The translations under genes were made by a program, and so were the position numbers. The notes below the pieces were generated by a model. It did no database searches. It saw nothing but the letters and a program-made list of their open reading frames with translations, and had not been told where the DNA came from. Below, one piece after another: positions 45,589-57,103 of a stretch of DNA of 64,000 nt (its first letter is position 1; each line of letters starts with the position of its first letter). This DNA is from Mactromeris polynyma (Eukaryota; Mollusca; Bivalvia; Venerida; Mactridae): assembly GCA_032209605.1 (NCBI GenBank), contig JASFXZ010000010.1, positions 8,701,385-8,765,384 of the forward strand, given 5' to 3'.

Positions 45589-46009
45589 GTAGTAATGACA
45601 TTTTGCCCAGTAATACTACCGTTTCTCCAACCAATCGAGCGGTAGTAATGACATTTTGCCCAGTAATACTACCGTTTCTCCAACCAATCGAGCGGTAGTA
45701 ATGACATTTTGCCCAGTAATACTACCGTTTCTCCAACCAATCGAGCGGTAGTAATGACATTTTGCCCAGTAATACTACCGTTTCTCCAACCAATCGAGCG
45801 GTAGTAATGACATTTTGCCCAGTAATACTACCGTTTCTCCAACCAATCGAGCGGTAGTAATGACATTTTGCCCAGTAATACTACCGTTTCTCCAACCAAT
45901 CGAGCGGTAGTAATGACATTTTGCCCAGTAATACTACCGTTTCTCCAACCAATCGAGCGGTAGTAATGACATTTTGCCCAGTAATACTACCGTTTCTCCA
46001 ACCAATCGA
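45589..46009. repeat. 53-bp tandem array, eight near-identical copies
   Basis: Units start at 45589, 45642, 45695, 45748, 45801, 45854, 45907 and 45960 and appear identical except at the array ends. Each has GTAGTAATGACATTTTGCCC, then AGTAATACTACCG, then TTTCTCCAACCAATCGAGCG. The flanking words TACTACCG and CGGTAGTA are perfect 8-bp inverted repeats around TTTCTCCAACCAATCGAG, and GGTAGTA/TACTACC pair around the other half. The array can therefore form alternating hairpins. Confidence 0.97.
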
Positions 46010-49000
46010 GTCAAAATGTTCGTTTTAATTGTAACCTGACCGTGATCTTGAATGCTTGAACATAATACAGTATTATTGGCCGTAATCGTATAACTATGAG
46101 AAAATTCAATGATCTGATTCTCGTAGGGGTTGTTTCACAAAAAATTCAACACGAACACTTTCCATATAAGTAAATGGGGTTTCTTACCCGACAGGCAGTC
46201 GATTGTTAATAAATGCCTACACTAAATGCCGTTCTTTTCCGTCTTGCACGTGACTAAGTAACTCATGGCAAAGGCGAAATCGGCCAATCAGAAAAGCACA
46301 ACGATACCACCAACTCTGCTATGCCAATTATATCGAGACCACAACATATCTTCCCCTCAAATGACAACTCCGTGACCCTTTATTTAAATGTCGCTCTTAC
46401 TTAAAATACCAGGACGTAGAGATCTGAAAAACTTACATTAAGTGAAATTCACCGATTATTTATCACCGATAAGAACAAATGCATGATAAACGATATTGTT
46501 TTCCATGTATAAGAGCGATATAAAGAACTAAAACAAATGGTTATGTATCATGTCACTGTAAAAAATGCCGTATGTAGAAATACAAATCAATGTTTACAAA
46601 TTGTGGACCGCAAACTTAAAGAAACCCGACAATTGACTGTAGCAACATGCGTTTTAAATAAGGTCAAGCTTAAAATGTTTATTTGGGATAGATCTAACTC
46701 TAAACTGCAAAAGTTATGTGTATACCTACGTAAGTAATTATCTTTTATTTATAAGTTGTTATGGTCGTAATAGTGTTAATTTTTGATACGCTGCTCAAAC
46801 AAAATCCCTCTCAGACTCCTTTGGGTCGTGTTCATGAATATGTAGGGTTATGGCGTTATGCCAAACAAACAATTCTTAAACTTTAGCCTAACCAACAAAT
46901 CAATAATTAACAAATTTGCCATTAGGCCATACTTATTAAATCGTTTCTTTGTGGTATCCTAACCATTACTATTTGCAGTATGTCGATTAACTTTAAGAAT
47001 GTATTATATAAATATGGTACGAAAAGGGAAAATGACAGCGTAAACTTATCAGGACTACGCGGAGGAGACTGTGCCAATTTCCGGGTGGGTTGGACAGGGT
47101 ACCCGCCTCTATACGCGCAGCCATTGGTAATAGAAACAAAGGGGGTTGTCTCAGAAAACATTCAAACCATGAATGTATAGCGTTTCCTTCACAGTAAGTC
47201 ACATTGTTATTTGATAACTGTCATGAATGAGTATGACGTTTTGCTACATCTTGCTTTATGTTTCAAGTCTTTGGTGTTCAAGTGTCTAATAAAGATGCAA
47301 GAGTAAAAAAATCCTGATAGTACAAGGTTGTTACGGCATAAAACAATATTCGGGTGATAAAGGCGACTCAAACTTGGCGATAAATGTTGCGGCTTTGTTT
47401 CATCTAGACGCGGGTGGTTCTCAGCTGCTGCAAGAAGCGTCGACGACGCGACACAATATGACCGTGCCACTTTGCTAATAGTGTATACACTTCAACATAG
47501 CTTTAATATAATTGCTAAATATTCTTTCGTATCAACATTCATACTTTATTTATTATCATACTTGACATGCGCGCTCTAGACAGCCGACAGCTGTTTATGA
47601 CGTCACCTGTGCGATGAAATGTACGCTACCCAAGCAGACGAACAAAGATCTTTTAACCGATGCGATCTGTGAAGTTGAGCATACTAATATATGAGTGAAT
47701 GACAAATGTATTTATATATCTTAAGATTAATTCTGACATTTTACAAATGCTTACGTTTTTATTTTAAATATTTAAAACGCGAACGTTTCTGTAACCTAGA
47801 TTTTATCGATAAAACACCGAAACGGATATAAACAATTAGAATGGGGGAAATGACATCTATTGTTAACCATTTACAAAATCAACAAACTTCTTTTATCATC
47901 GACAATGAAAAATATAGATTCGTTTAATATAATCAAATGAAAATGCATTTACAATACAAAGTGAATACGTTAATATAACGGATGATGATAGCCCTAAGTA
48001 TGACGTGACGTCAAATGTTTTAAGAGTGAAGACTGTGAACAGAATGGCGTCCGCTTTCCGTACCGTAAATTAAAACAGTGTAAAACGTTCTAACGCGTCG
48101 CCCACTCTTCAAGAAAGATGGTTTTGTTGTTTGTTTTTGTTCAGATTTTGCATTTGTGATATTCCCGTATAATGTTTCATTAGAATCTTTGTTTAAGTTC
48201 TTAAGCAAATCGGCGATCTCCATTTCAATCGGTTTAATCGTATATATATGAATACAAGGTTCCAAGAAGTTCAAGGGGTCCAAGTCGGACAGACAATCTC
48301 GTGACATTGTCTATACGATTGTGACACTCGCGAACGCTCATGTAAGTGTGTCGTATACCCAGTGCCAGTCGTTGTCTATCCTATAGACGATAACATAATC
48401 AGTTCGCAACAGAAACCACGAGGTATTCATATAACGGTGAGTGCCAGACGACATCAGCAAAAAAAACTCGACTATACATCACATATGGCTTATTTATTAC
48501 AGAAAATGCCTCACTTATGACTCATACAAAATTGCACATAATATGTCACGATTTTGAACTATATTTTCGAGCGCAACGACGTCTGCATGGTTACAGTTCT
48601 GTGAAAAATGGGGTCTTATCTTAGTAGGGTAAAACCGCTCGTAAAGTTTGATACAGCTCTCTGAGATGATGTATGGTACACGTAAAAATAACAATCGTGT
48701 GAACTACTTGATAGGCATGGAACATCTATACGTCATGTTTTAAAAATGTTGAATGTTTGAAGCGAAATTTTCACCGACGTCGCTGGTCCCGTGTTCACAA
48801 AGTATTATTTTTCCGGATCGGAATCAAGATCAAATAGAGTTGCTTTCAATATGAGAGCGTTGCCATGCATACCAAATCTTTTCTTCGACATAATGCGAGA
48901 GATATGAACATTTTGAATATGTCTTAAGACTTTAAACTGTGATTTTATATTTATTAAGAAAAAGACGGTAAAAGACAAGTTAAGACAGGTGCTTGAAAAT

Positions 49001-49141
49001 TGATCCTGATTTGATCTAGATGAGTTCAGTTCTAGAGTATAATAAATCAAGTTCCCAACAAAACAGTTAAGTTTGTAATGTTTTCACAATTTTAGTTTGA
49101 GAATATTTAGGTAAATTTGCGTTCTTTCATGAGCAGCATTG
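46010..49141. other. Gene-free stretch
   Basis: No domain is recognised. A 95-codon minus-strand frame at 48020-48307 has two N-glycosylation sequons and reasonable composition but no homology I can name. A CpG-richer patch lies at 47040-47130. No tandem repeats were seen. Confidence 0.4.
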
Positions 49142-49270
49142 TATAGTAAAACCTCACTTAAAGACCAACTCAATAATAAGACCACCTCAAATTTAAGAAC
49201 ACACTTTTCAAGTCCATTTTCACTGTTGTCAAGGATCGAAGTGGTGGCCTTATTATCGAGGCTTCACTGT
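49142..49270. mobile_element. AGACCACC-type TIR element (family B)
   Basis: The left end TATAGTAAAACCTCACTTAA and the right end ATTATCGAGGCTTCACTGT are imperfect inverted repeats (AGTAAAACCTC versus AGTGAAGCCTC). The interior holds CAATAATAAGACCACCTC and GTGGTGGCCTTATTATCG. At about 130 bp and without coding capacity, it fits a MITE with Tc1/pogo-like ends. Confidence 0.75.
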
Positions 49271-50392
49271 GGGAATAATTCAACTTCTGTAAGAAATGGC
49301 AATTGTGTTCATGTTCACCTTGTCCAGATAAACATCAAGAACTATTGGCCAGTATAATAGTCGATGTTCTTGATTAAGAGCTCCGAGGTAATTAAATAGA
49401 TATTTGTGTTTCCGGCGTAGCGATTTTGAAAACATTTATTTTTTATGTTTTATAAACGTCAACATTTTGTCAATACATTAACCTTTGATGCGAAATATTG
49501 ACTAACGACACAGCGGTGAGCATGGGATTTAATGTCTTGCTTAAAGCGACATGACTTTTTTTTCTTTTTTCATGTGTCTATATGGTAGTTTCTAACCACC
49601 GGATTACGTCAAGTTTTAATGTTACAAAAAGGTTTTCTGTTAGTTTGACAGTCACTTGTCTTTAAACCGGTATACATGTTTTGACATCAAAGCAGAATCA
49701 CGGATTTTCGTTGATTTTAATCAGAAGTTCTGACCGATCGGGGGTATTTCTAATTTGTTTTGATCGAGTACAGGTTGTCAGACCGAATGTCTGACAAGTC
49801 TTGGAAGTCATTCTCCATGATTGAGGTAATGAGAGAAATGTTGAAATTGAGTGAATTTATTTTTTGTGAAATGTTTAAAACGCAACTGTAAGTGAAATGT
49901 GAAAATGGAATTATGTCTATGTTAAAATGTTGAATTTTGTTTTCTATACGATGTTAAAAAGTTAAAGAAATAAATTTTACAAAAAAAAAGAAGCGATGCA
50001 TCGACAGACAAAGGGACTGCAGCCCCAAAATAACGGTCCTGGTCGGAAATGTCGTATAAGGAAATTGAGATACACTGTATCTCAAACTTTAATTCGTATG
50101 AACATCCAGTTTGTGTTATAGCCTCGTAGCGAGCTGCAAGGTAAACTAGATTTAGACATGTCAATAGCACTATCAATGGAGATACTGTTTGTTACATCAG
50201 AAATATAATATTTGACATTAGAAAAAAAACATTTTGAGAAAGCTTTTTTGCCAGAACACAAAGGACCCAGTGTACTTTGACAGTACTCCCTGTAACAGTG
50301 ATGGAACGTAGAATATACATGTTGCGGGCACAGGGCGTGTTCTTCGCCCGTTATATTGGGAAAACATGGAAATGTGAATTAGTGGAGGAATA
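49271..50392. other. Gene-free stretch
   Basis: No feature was recognised. The 84-codon minus frame at 49922-50176 has no domain. Confidence 0.4.
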
Positions 50393-50553
50393 TATAGTCG
50401 CACCTCGCTCATTCGAATTCATCGGGTCCGATTTTTTCGAATAGCCCTTTTCAATTCGACGTGCCCAAGACGATAAATCAAAATTTAATATTTATTTCGG
50501 ATAGTAACATGTATTCGGATAAAAGGTTGACGAATAAACGAGGTCCGACTGTA
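50393..50553. mobile_element. 161-bp pogo/Tigger-like MITE
   Basis: The left end is TATAGTCGCACCTCGCTCAT. The complement of the right end is TACAGTCGGACCTCGTTTAT. Both are flanked by TA, the target duplication of Tc1/mariner/pogo elements, and the CAGTCGGACCTCG...TTATTCG form is typical of pogo/Tigger termini. A single additional end of this type (ACAGTCGGACCTCGTTTATT) lies at 57698. The 97-codon frame over its right half is a passenger. Confidence 0.85.
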
Positions 50554-51257
50554 CGTCTTTTACCTCCTCACTTAGTCGTATTAACGATATACAAACATAT
50601 AAATCGGACGAAGAAAGTACGAACACTCAGCAACACGGACTTGAGGTACCGCACTAGGACGATCATCTTAAGAACAGTAAACTCAACAAGAGCCTCTTTG
50701 AAAATCAACTTTTTTTCCCAAAACGTGGCCCTTGTAAGCAGAGAGTTTAAATGAATTCACAGCTTGGTGTCAGAATTTGGAACCTTCTGGCATCACTAAT
50801 CGTTGAATGCAATAGTTAACATGCCATCACAAGAAATAATAAATTAGTTGCAGAGAAACGCACACTGAGGCACAGAATATTAAGCGCGCAACATCAGATC
50901 GGCGTCTACGATGTAATTAAATTCCAAGTGTTATTTAATCTAAATATTCATCATTTAAATCATTGCATATTTGTTACTTAGGCCCACTCTGTCTTAAGAT
51001 AAATAGCGGGATTAATTATAATTTTAATAGATAAACGTGATTATATCCAAGTGCATATAAATAACATGACGACTAAGAAAATTCAACCAATTGTCTTAAA
51101 AGTTATATGATAAATCAGCAGTTTTAAAAAGTGAAACTACAATAATCAGACCACCGTTAATTCCTAATAAAGTCGGTCTTATGTTACACGGAACAAAACC
51201 TGTACGGAATTGTACGAAAATCAATAATTGAGCGCCCACTGTACGATTTCCAACCAC
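50554..51257. other. Gene-free stretch with an AGACCACC-type fragment
   Basis: At 51140-51200 AATAATCAGACCACCG and AAAGTCGGTCTTATG form a family B fragment. No gene is visible. Confidence 0.45.
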
Positions 51258-51475
51258 TTCTTTAATTGATGTAATTTCCAGAAAAATGTCACATGCGACG
51301 TCACAATGCATTGACAGTAAGCAATATTTGCTCCATATGGCAATATGAAAACGAAGTGACCATATGGAGTTAATATTGTTTCTTGCTTGCAAATAGTGAC
51401 ATCACATGTGGCGTTTTCTTGAAATGACGTCACTTACAGAAGAGGTTGTAAATCCCATAGCAGCGCTCGAAAAGG
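51258..51475. mobile_element. TIR element (MITE) family D, copy 2
   Basis: This is the reverse complement of 6230-6456. Shared words include GTAATTTCCAGAAAAATGTC, CCATATGGCAATATGAAAAC, GACATCACATGTGGC and TTGTAAATCCCATAG. The element is itself nearly palindromic through its long TIRs. Confidence 0.75.
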
Positions 51476-52200
51476 CATCGTTCCCAACCAATCGATCGAA
51501 TGATTATGCAGTAAATCGTTAATGAACGCATTCATTATTCTAAAAGAAAGTGTCTTTAAAGCTAGGTAATATACGACAATGGAATGTAGTGCCATCTAAT
51601 GTCGCATACATTTTTACTTTCAGCTTGAGAATAAAAGACGAAAGGTTTAATGTTTTTATAAAAAGCGTATTTAATCATCCTGGACGAACATCCCACACAA
51701 TTTAAAGTGGAAGATAAACACTTAAAGCGCATCTAGTACTCAACTAATTCTCGCCAACTCAAAATACTCTAATTAAATATTCATACATATGGTTTCATCA
51801 AACCAGTTAACGGGCGTAACACGACATTATGTAAATAGAGTTAGATAGTCCCTTTCATTTGAGATAAAAATAGAAAACTCCTATTTTCGACATTTAAAGG
51901 TGCGGGGTGTTTTAAAATATAAAAGTGTCACTTGGATAACATTTTTTCTATAAAACGTGACTAAATATAGGTTTTATTTAAGCTCATTAAAATCTATTGA
52001 ATGATGAAGGGTTGTGCTGTTCGATAGGGTTTGAAAGTCGTCTGTTAGGAAGCAATTTAGTCACGTACATTGAAAAGATGGTCTTAACACCGTTACTGAG
52101 TTTTCAACCAATACTATAGCCAGAATTTCTCAAAGTAACTAAACATTTCCTCCATGAATCAGACGCTGAGAACGAAATATTTTATATTTATTATCTGTAG
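51476..52200. other. Gene-free stretch
   Basis: No feature was recognised. Confidence 0.45.
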
Positions 52201-52209
52201 TTAAATCAT

Positions 52210-52325
52210 AACGGAGAGCAGCTGTCCTAGTCCGGTACTCGAACTTATACCGCCAGATGGATGCCCAAACTGCGTCTCTAGACTGGTCCTCTACATGCTA
52301 AGCTTACAAGGTGGCACATAGCCAA
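52210..52325 (-). repeat. tRNA-like SINE fragment
   Basis: The minus strand reads TAGCATGTAGAGGACCAGTC, then TATAAGTTCGAGTACCGGAC, TAGGACAGC. TAAGTTCGAGTACC resembles a B box. GTCCTAGTCC is shared with the SINE-like element at 35150-35520. Confidence 0.4.
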
Positions 52326-52624
52326 AATGGTATACATGTATGAAAATGAGTGCGACTTCCATTATTTTAGATTCGTCACCAAATCTAATCGCTACCAACT
52401 GAATTCGATCAATTTAAACAACTCATTCGAGAAGATTGCATTCTAAGAAAGAAACAAATGAAATAATTCAATTCAGATTTATCTTTAGTCACCGTATGAC
52501 GAAGATGTAAGGAATTTGCACATTAATTCACTTCGATGTAACGTTGGTTACCGGTATGTTATAAAAAAAACTTGAGATTTACCGGGCTCAAACTCTAATT
52601 AAGATATCTGTTACTAAAATGAAA

Positions 52625-53040
52625 TTAAGACCATACTGGTTTTTTTTAATTTTTGATAATCGTCAACATTCGCAAAACCTAGCTATCTATTCGAACAAAC
52701 ACACAAAGTCGTTTCGAAAAAACACAAAGCCAAATACCAGACGATGAGTGTGTCATTCCACATGTTTTGATGAGGTAAACATGATAAAAATATAACTAAA
52801 CAACTTATTTCTTCTAAAACATTAGAAGTCTAACAGAAAAACTGACTATTTTTCTCTCAATATTTTCAATCATGCAAGTCAGTAACAAAATATTGACAAA
52901 ACATGCGTAAATACGATACAGCGGTTACTTCCCTTGTCGATTTTTTAAACTTACGAAATTGTAGTATTTTTTTGCTCAAATAGCTCAAAACCTAAGCGCA
53001 CGCGGTCTCAAAACAAAAAAATAAAACGGCATGGCCTAAT
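52625..53040. mobile_element. TIR element family E, copy 1 (diverged)
   Basis: It is homologous in layout to 57760-58126. Both contain CGCAAAACCTAGCTATCTAT-like and AACCTAAGCGCACGC words and end in CGGCATGGCCTAA. The left end, AAATTAAGACCATAC, is diverged. There is no coding capacity. Confidence 0.6.
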
Positions 53041-54219
53041 CGAACTTAATGTCGCTTCTGTTGCTGAGCAGATCAGAGTCGGCCGACCTTTTTTGAAAAT
53101 TCCAGTTTTCGTGCGATCCGGGTTATGAAGGGGAGTGTACATGTAAACCGTAAACTTTGAACCCTGGAGTAACATATCAATACATTATAAAGACATATAA
53201 TCTTACCATGTATTTTAAAATCCAGTTTTGTTTACTATTATATCCTAACGTTATTCCTTGTGTAAATTGATACGTCTAGTTTATGAATAGTATAGGTCAC
53301 CACGGTATGTGAATTCCGATTATTGAATAAATGCAGCCATAAAAGTCATACGATATACACTGTATATCAAACTATCTCATATGTATATACATGTACACAA
53401 TAATGTGTGAATCACCGATACATGTATGTCACATAACTGTACTTCTGGTATAATTTCACATACAACCCAGCTTGACTAATCTATAGTTTTCAATGACTTC
53501 CATGCGCGTTATTATCATAAAATAATATTTATAGTTTTGATTTTTACAAAATACATTAATTACATATATTTTAATTTTAATTATTCATTCGGATGCCTCT
53601 GATATTTACATAGGTATCAATGACGTAAGATATAACTTATCTATCAGAGTGAAGGAAATATTTCTTCGGAGACAAAAAAAATTCAACACAAATTAAAATC
53701 AAATAGTCACAGCCACGAGCTGATGCATATCTTACAATCGAAACTAAATTACGTATACGACAGCCTGTGGTTGAACCAAAGAGTGCGTCAATAAATGCGA
53801 TTCTTTCTTTATATATAAAAACAGTGTTCCCGTCATTGGACAAAATGTCAAACCGGTGATTTTACTACTTACTCCCGGAAGTTTTATGATATATTCGCGC
53901 CTATATTTACTATCACGAGGTCACTTCCCTGTATCAATTCATTATGTACATACACTAAACTAGAGGGGGGGAGCGTTCTCTCTTTTCAACCCAAATATAT
54001 GTTTAAACGTTACTTCGACACATACATGTAAAATGTTGCTATGACAATGACGTGATAATAATATCAGATTCTACGAACAGGAAAATAATCATAGAACGAA
54101 CTGCGTCACACATACCAATATTTGTATACGCTCGGACACATGACGTCGGTTTAATAAGCAGATCCGGATATACATGTATCAACATGTGCTACACCAGCAA
54201 TCTTGCAATTGTTTCAATA
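53041..54219. other. Gene-free stretch
   Basis: No gene was recognised. ACATGTA-type words are frequent around 53380-53430. Confidence 0.4.
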
Positions 54220-54340
54220 ATTCTGTAACACAGAGGCTAAGAAAGTATTCCGCGTCATGTACGATTCGCCACTAGCGGATCCAAGGGGGGGGGGGGGTGC
54301 ACCCGGCGCGATCCCCCCCAAAATACCCAACCTAACATGT
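54220..54340. repeat. G13 tract with GGATCC-flanked transposon-like end
   Basis: CACTAGCGGATCCAA is followed by 13 G (54285-54297), then TGCACCCGGCGCGATCCCCC. This G-run / C-run pairing next to a GCGGATCC word is common at ends of dispersed animal repeats. It explains a proline/glycine-rich minus-strand frame. Confidence 0.5.
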
Positions 54341-54519
54341 ATGTCCGAGTATAAATACGAAAATATAGGGAGATCTTTAATTTTAAGATTTTCAAATACT
54401 AGTAAGCGATTCTGAATTGGTTTTACGTTCAATAACTTAAAAACAAAGAATAAAACGCAGTCATTGCCGTTTTATAATTAGGCTTGAGCAAAACCAAGAA
54501 ATGACCAAAAAGTTACTTT

Positions 54520-54870
54520 CTTACAGCAATACAGCGCAACCTCTATGGACGAACACCCTTAGGGGAGATGGAACCGCCCCGGCGCGCTATTTTCTTACAG
54601 CAATACAGCGCAACCTCTATGGAGGAACACCCTTTGGGGGAGATGGATCCGCCCCTGCGCGCCATTTTCTTACAGCAATACAGTGCAACCTCTCTGGATG
54701 AACACCCTTTAGAGAGATAGATCCGCCCCTGCGCGCCATTTTCTTACAGCAATACAGTGCAACCTCTCTGGATGAACACCCTTTAGAGAGATAGATCCGC
54801 CCCTGCGCGCCATTTTCTTACAGCAATACAGCACAACCTCTCTGGAGGAACACCCTTTGGGGAAATGCAA
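54520..54870. repeat. 74-bp tandem array
   Basis: Units begin CTTACAGCAATACAG at 54520, 54594, 54669, 54743 and 54817. Each carries GCAACCTCT, GAACACCCTT, GATGGATCCGCCCCTGCGCG and CCATTTT. Each unit has a splice-acceptor-like TTTTCTTACAG. Confidence 0.93.
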
Positions 54871-55772
54871 AGTGTGGTCGCTGTTGAGAGGTTGATGCTC
54901 TAGAGTGGTTAAATTTCTCGTAAATATTTTGTTGTAAATCTTTCCTCCGTGAAAACTTGGTTATGTTGTTGAAGAGAGGTTGTTTCTACAGAGAGAGCCG
55001 CTCTATCATAATTTAAACCGTGAAAAAAGCATTGTAATAAACGGTATGTTAAAAGCAAGTCAAACAGGAGAACCTCGCTTAAAGACCACCCCGAAATTAA
55101 GACAACCTCATAACTAACTTCGTATTTTATTGGACCTAAACTAGTCTTATTCATTCTCGTTCTCCCGTCAAAATAGTTTTCCCCGCGTTAATACGTTGCC
55201 TCCCCTGGACTCACGTCTCTGGCTACGGGCCTGTACACAGCCCAAATACATCTTCCTCTTCCAAACCAAAAATGCCATCACGTTAAATAACTATTAGTCG
55301 TGTTAATCGCATCTAAAAACATGAAAATATTGAGTTCATAGTTATTTTTATTTTGCTTCAAAAGCCGATAAGAGATACGATGTTCATTCGTGCATACGGG
55401 TAGAAAGTTTATGACGTATGTAGACGTGTGGGTGTGGTAGGTATTCGAATTTTTGCGGTGAATATTTTGTGGTGAGGTAAAATGAGAAGTACGTTATGGG
55501 GCGGTGTAATTATTTACGACCCGTATCACCGAGACAAATAAGGACATTAATATAGACTGTCATTCAACGTTGGATTCATTCATAAAGTTTTGAATAGCGT
55601 GGTTTCGTAGAATGCACGATAAGCGTGTATTCATATGAGTATTCGTAATACTTATAATGTAGCTTAACGTGCGATATGTTCACTTAGCCACATATTTTGA
55701 ATTCCTATGGAATGCGAATTCCCGCCATCGTCGATGAAACAGACACAGAGTCCTGAATGAAATAAGAGACGT
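54871..55772. other. Gene-free stretch with an AGACCACC-type fragment
   Basis: At 55066-55153 GAACCTCGCTTAAAGACCAC, GAAATTAAGACAACCTC and TAGTCTTATTCATTCTCG form a family B fragment. No gene is visible. Confidence 0.45.
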
Positions 55773-56032
55773 GGGACCGTATTCACAAACATTTTAAGAC
55801 TGAAACTCAGACTCAGACTTTAAAATGTTAAATGCACTTTTTGCTCCTACGTTGTATTACAGTATATATTTTAATACATATCAGTAAACATGTAGATTGG
55901 GAAACAGCAATTATTCAGACATAATTTCATTCGTTTACTTCAAATGAAAACCGTCAAGACTGGTAAACATAACAATTGCATATTGAGAGTCTAAGTCTGA
56001 GTTTCAGTCTTAAAACTTTGTGAAAACGGCCC
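55773..56032. mobile_element. 260-bp MITE with ~45-bp TIRs
   Basis: The left arm GGGACCGTATTCACAAACAT ... TAAGACTGAAACTCAGACTC is matched by the right arm, whose complement reads GGGCCGTTTTCACAAAGTTT ... TAAGACTGAAACTCAGACTT. The interior is AT-rich and non-coding. A related fragment occurs at 15188-15260. Confidence 0.9.
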
Positions 56033-56054
56033 ATGTGTACGCAGCGAAACATCA

Positions 56055-56196
56055 ACAAAAAGACCACCTCAGATTGTGAAGAAAGTCGGTCTTATAGTTG
56101 TGAGGTGGTCTGATTATCGAGTTAAAAATACGAAAAAAATAAAAACATGGTCCATAAAAATTCGGTCTTATGAACGAGGTGGTCTTAATTTCGAGG
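56055..56196. repeat. AGACCACC-type element (family B) abutting the 36-bp array
   Basis: It contains AAAGACCACCTCAGATTG, GAAAGTCGGTCTTATAG, GAGGTGGTCTGATTATCGAG and GAACGAGGTGGTCTTAATTT. Its right end, TTCGAGGTG, runs directly into the first GAGGTGTTCTTCACGTGAG unit of the next array. Confidence 0.7.
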
Positions 56197-57103
56197 TGTT
56201 CTTCACGTGAGAATTTGCTGTAAGTTTTGAGGTGGCCTTCACGTGAGAATTTGTTGTAAGTTTTGAGGTGGCCTTCACGTGAGAATTTGCTGTAAGTTTT
56301 GAGGTGTTCTTCACGTGAGAATTTGTTGTAAGTTTTGAGGTGGCCTTCACGTGAGAATTTGCTGTAAGATTTGAGGTGTTCTTCACGTGAGAATTTGCTG
56401 TAAGTTTTGAGGTGTTCTTCACGTGAGAATTTGCTGTAAGTTTTGAGGTGTTCTTCACGTGAGAATTTGTTGTAAGTTTTGAGGTGGCCTTCACGTGAGA
56501 ATTTGCTGTAAGTTTTGAGGTGTTCTTCACGTGAGAATTTGCTGTAAGTTTTGAGGTGGCCTTCACGTGAGAATTTGCTGTAAGTTTTTGAGGTGGCCTT
56601 CACGTGAGAATTTGCTGTAAGTTTTTGAGGTGGCCTTCACGTGAGAATTTGCTGTAAGTTTTTGAGGTGGCCTTCACGTGAGAATTTGCTGTAAGTTTTT
56701 GAGGTGGCCTTCGCGTGAGAATTTGCTGTAAGTTTTTGAGGTGGCCTTCACGTGAGAATTTGCTGTAAGTTTTTGAGGTGGCCTTCACGTGAGAATTTGC
56801 TGTAAGTTTTTGAGGTGGCCTTCACGTGAGAATTTGCTGTAAGTTTTTGAGGTGGCCTTCACGTGAGAATTTGCTGTAAGTTTTTGAGGTGGCCTTCACG
56901 TGAGAATTTGCTGTAAGTTTTTGAGGTGGCCTTCACGTGAGAATTTGGTGTAAGTTTTTGAGGTGGCCTTCACGTGAGAATTTGCTGTAAGTTTTTGAGG
57001 TGGCCTTCACGTGAGAATTTGCTGTAAGTTTTTGAGGTGGCCATCACGTGAGAATTTACTGTAAGGTTTGAGGTGGCCTTCACGTGAGAATTTGCTGTAA
57101 GAC
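56190..57103. repeat. 36/37-bp E-box satellite array, 25 copies
   Basis: The consensus is GAGGTGGCCTTCACGTGAGA then ATTTGCTGTAAGTTTT. The first 11 units are 36 bp and include GAGGTGTTC variants. The remaining 14 are mostly 37 bp through an extra T. Every unit carries CACGTG except one near 56712 (CGCGTG). In the 36-bp part the minus strand is open with a 12-residue period (KTYSKFSREGHL); the 37-bp part rotates frame. These are artefacts, not genes. Confidence 0.97.

Noticed and set aside
56052..56788. Repeat protein with KTYSKFSREGHL units
   Set aside because: It comes from 36-bp satellite units that happen to lack stops. It breaks when units become 37 bp.
56190..57103. CRISPR-like regular repeats
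   Set aside because: Units are head to tail without unique spacers, and the DNA is clearly animal.
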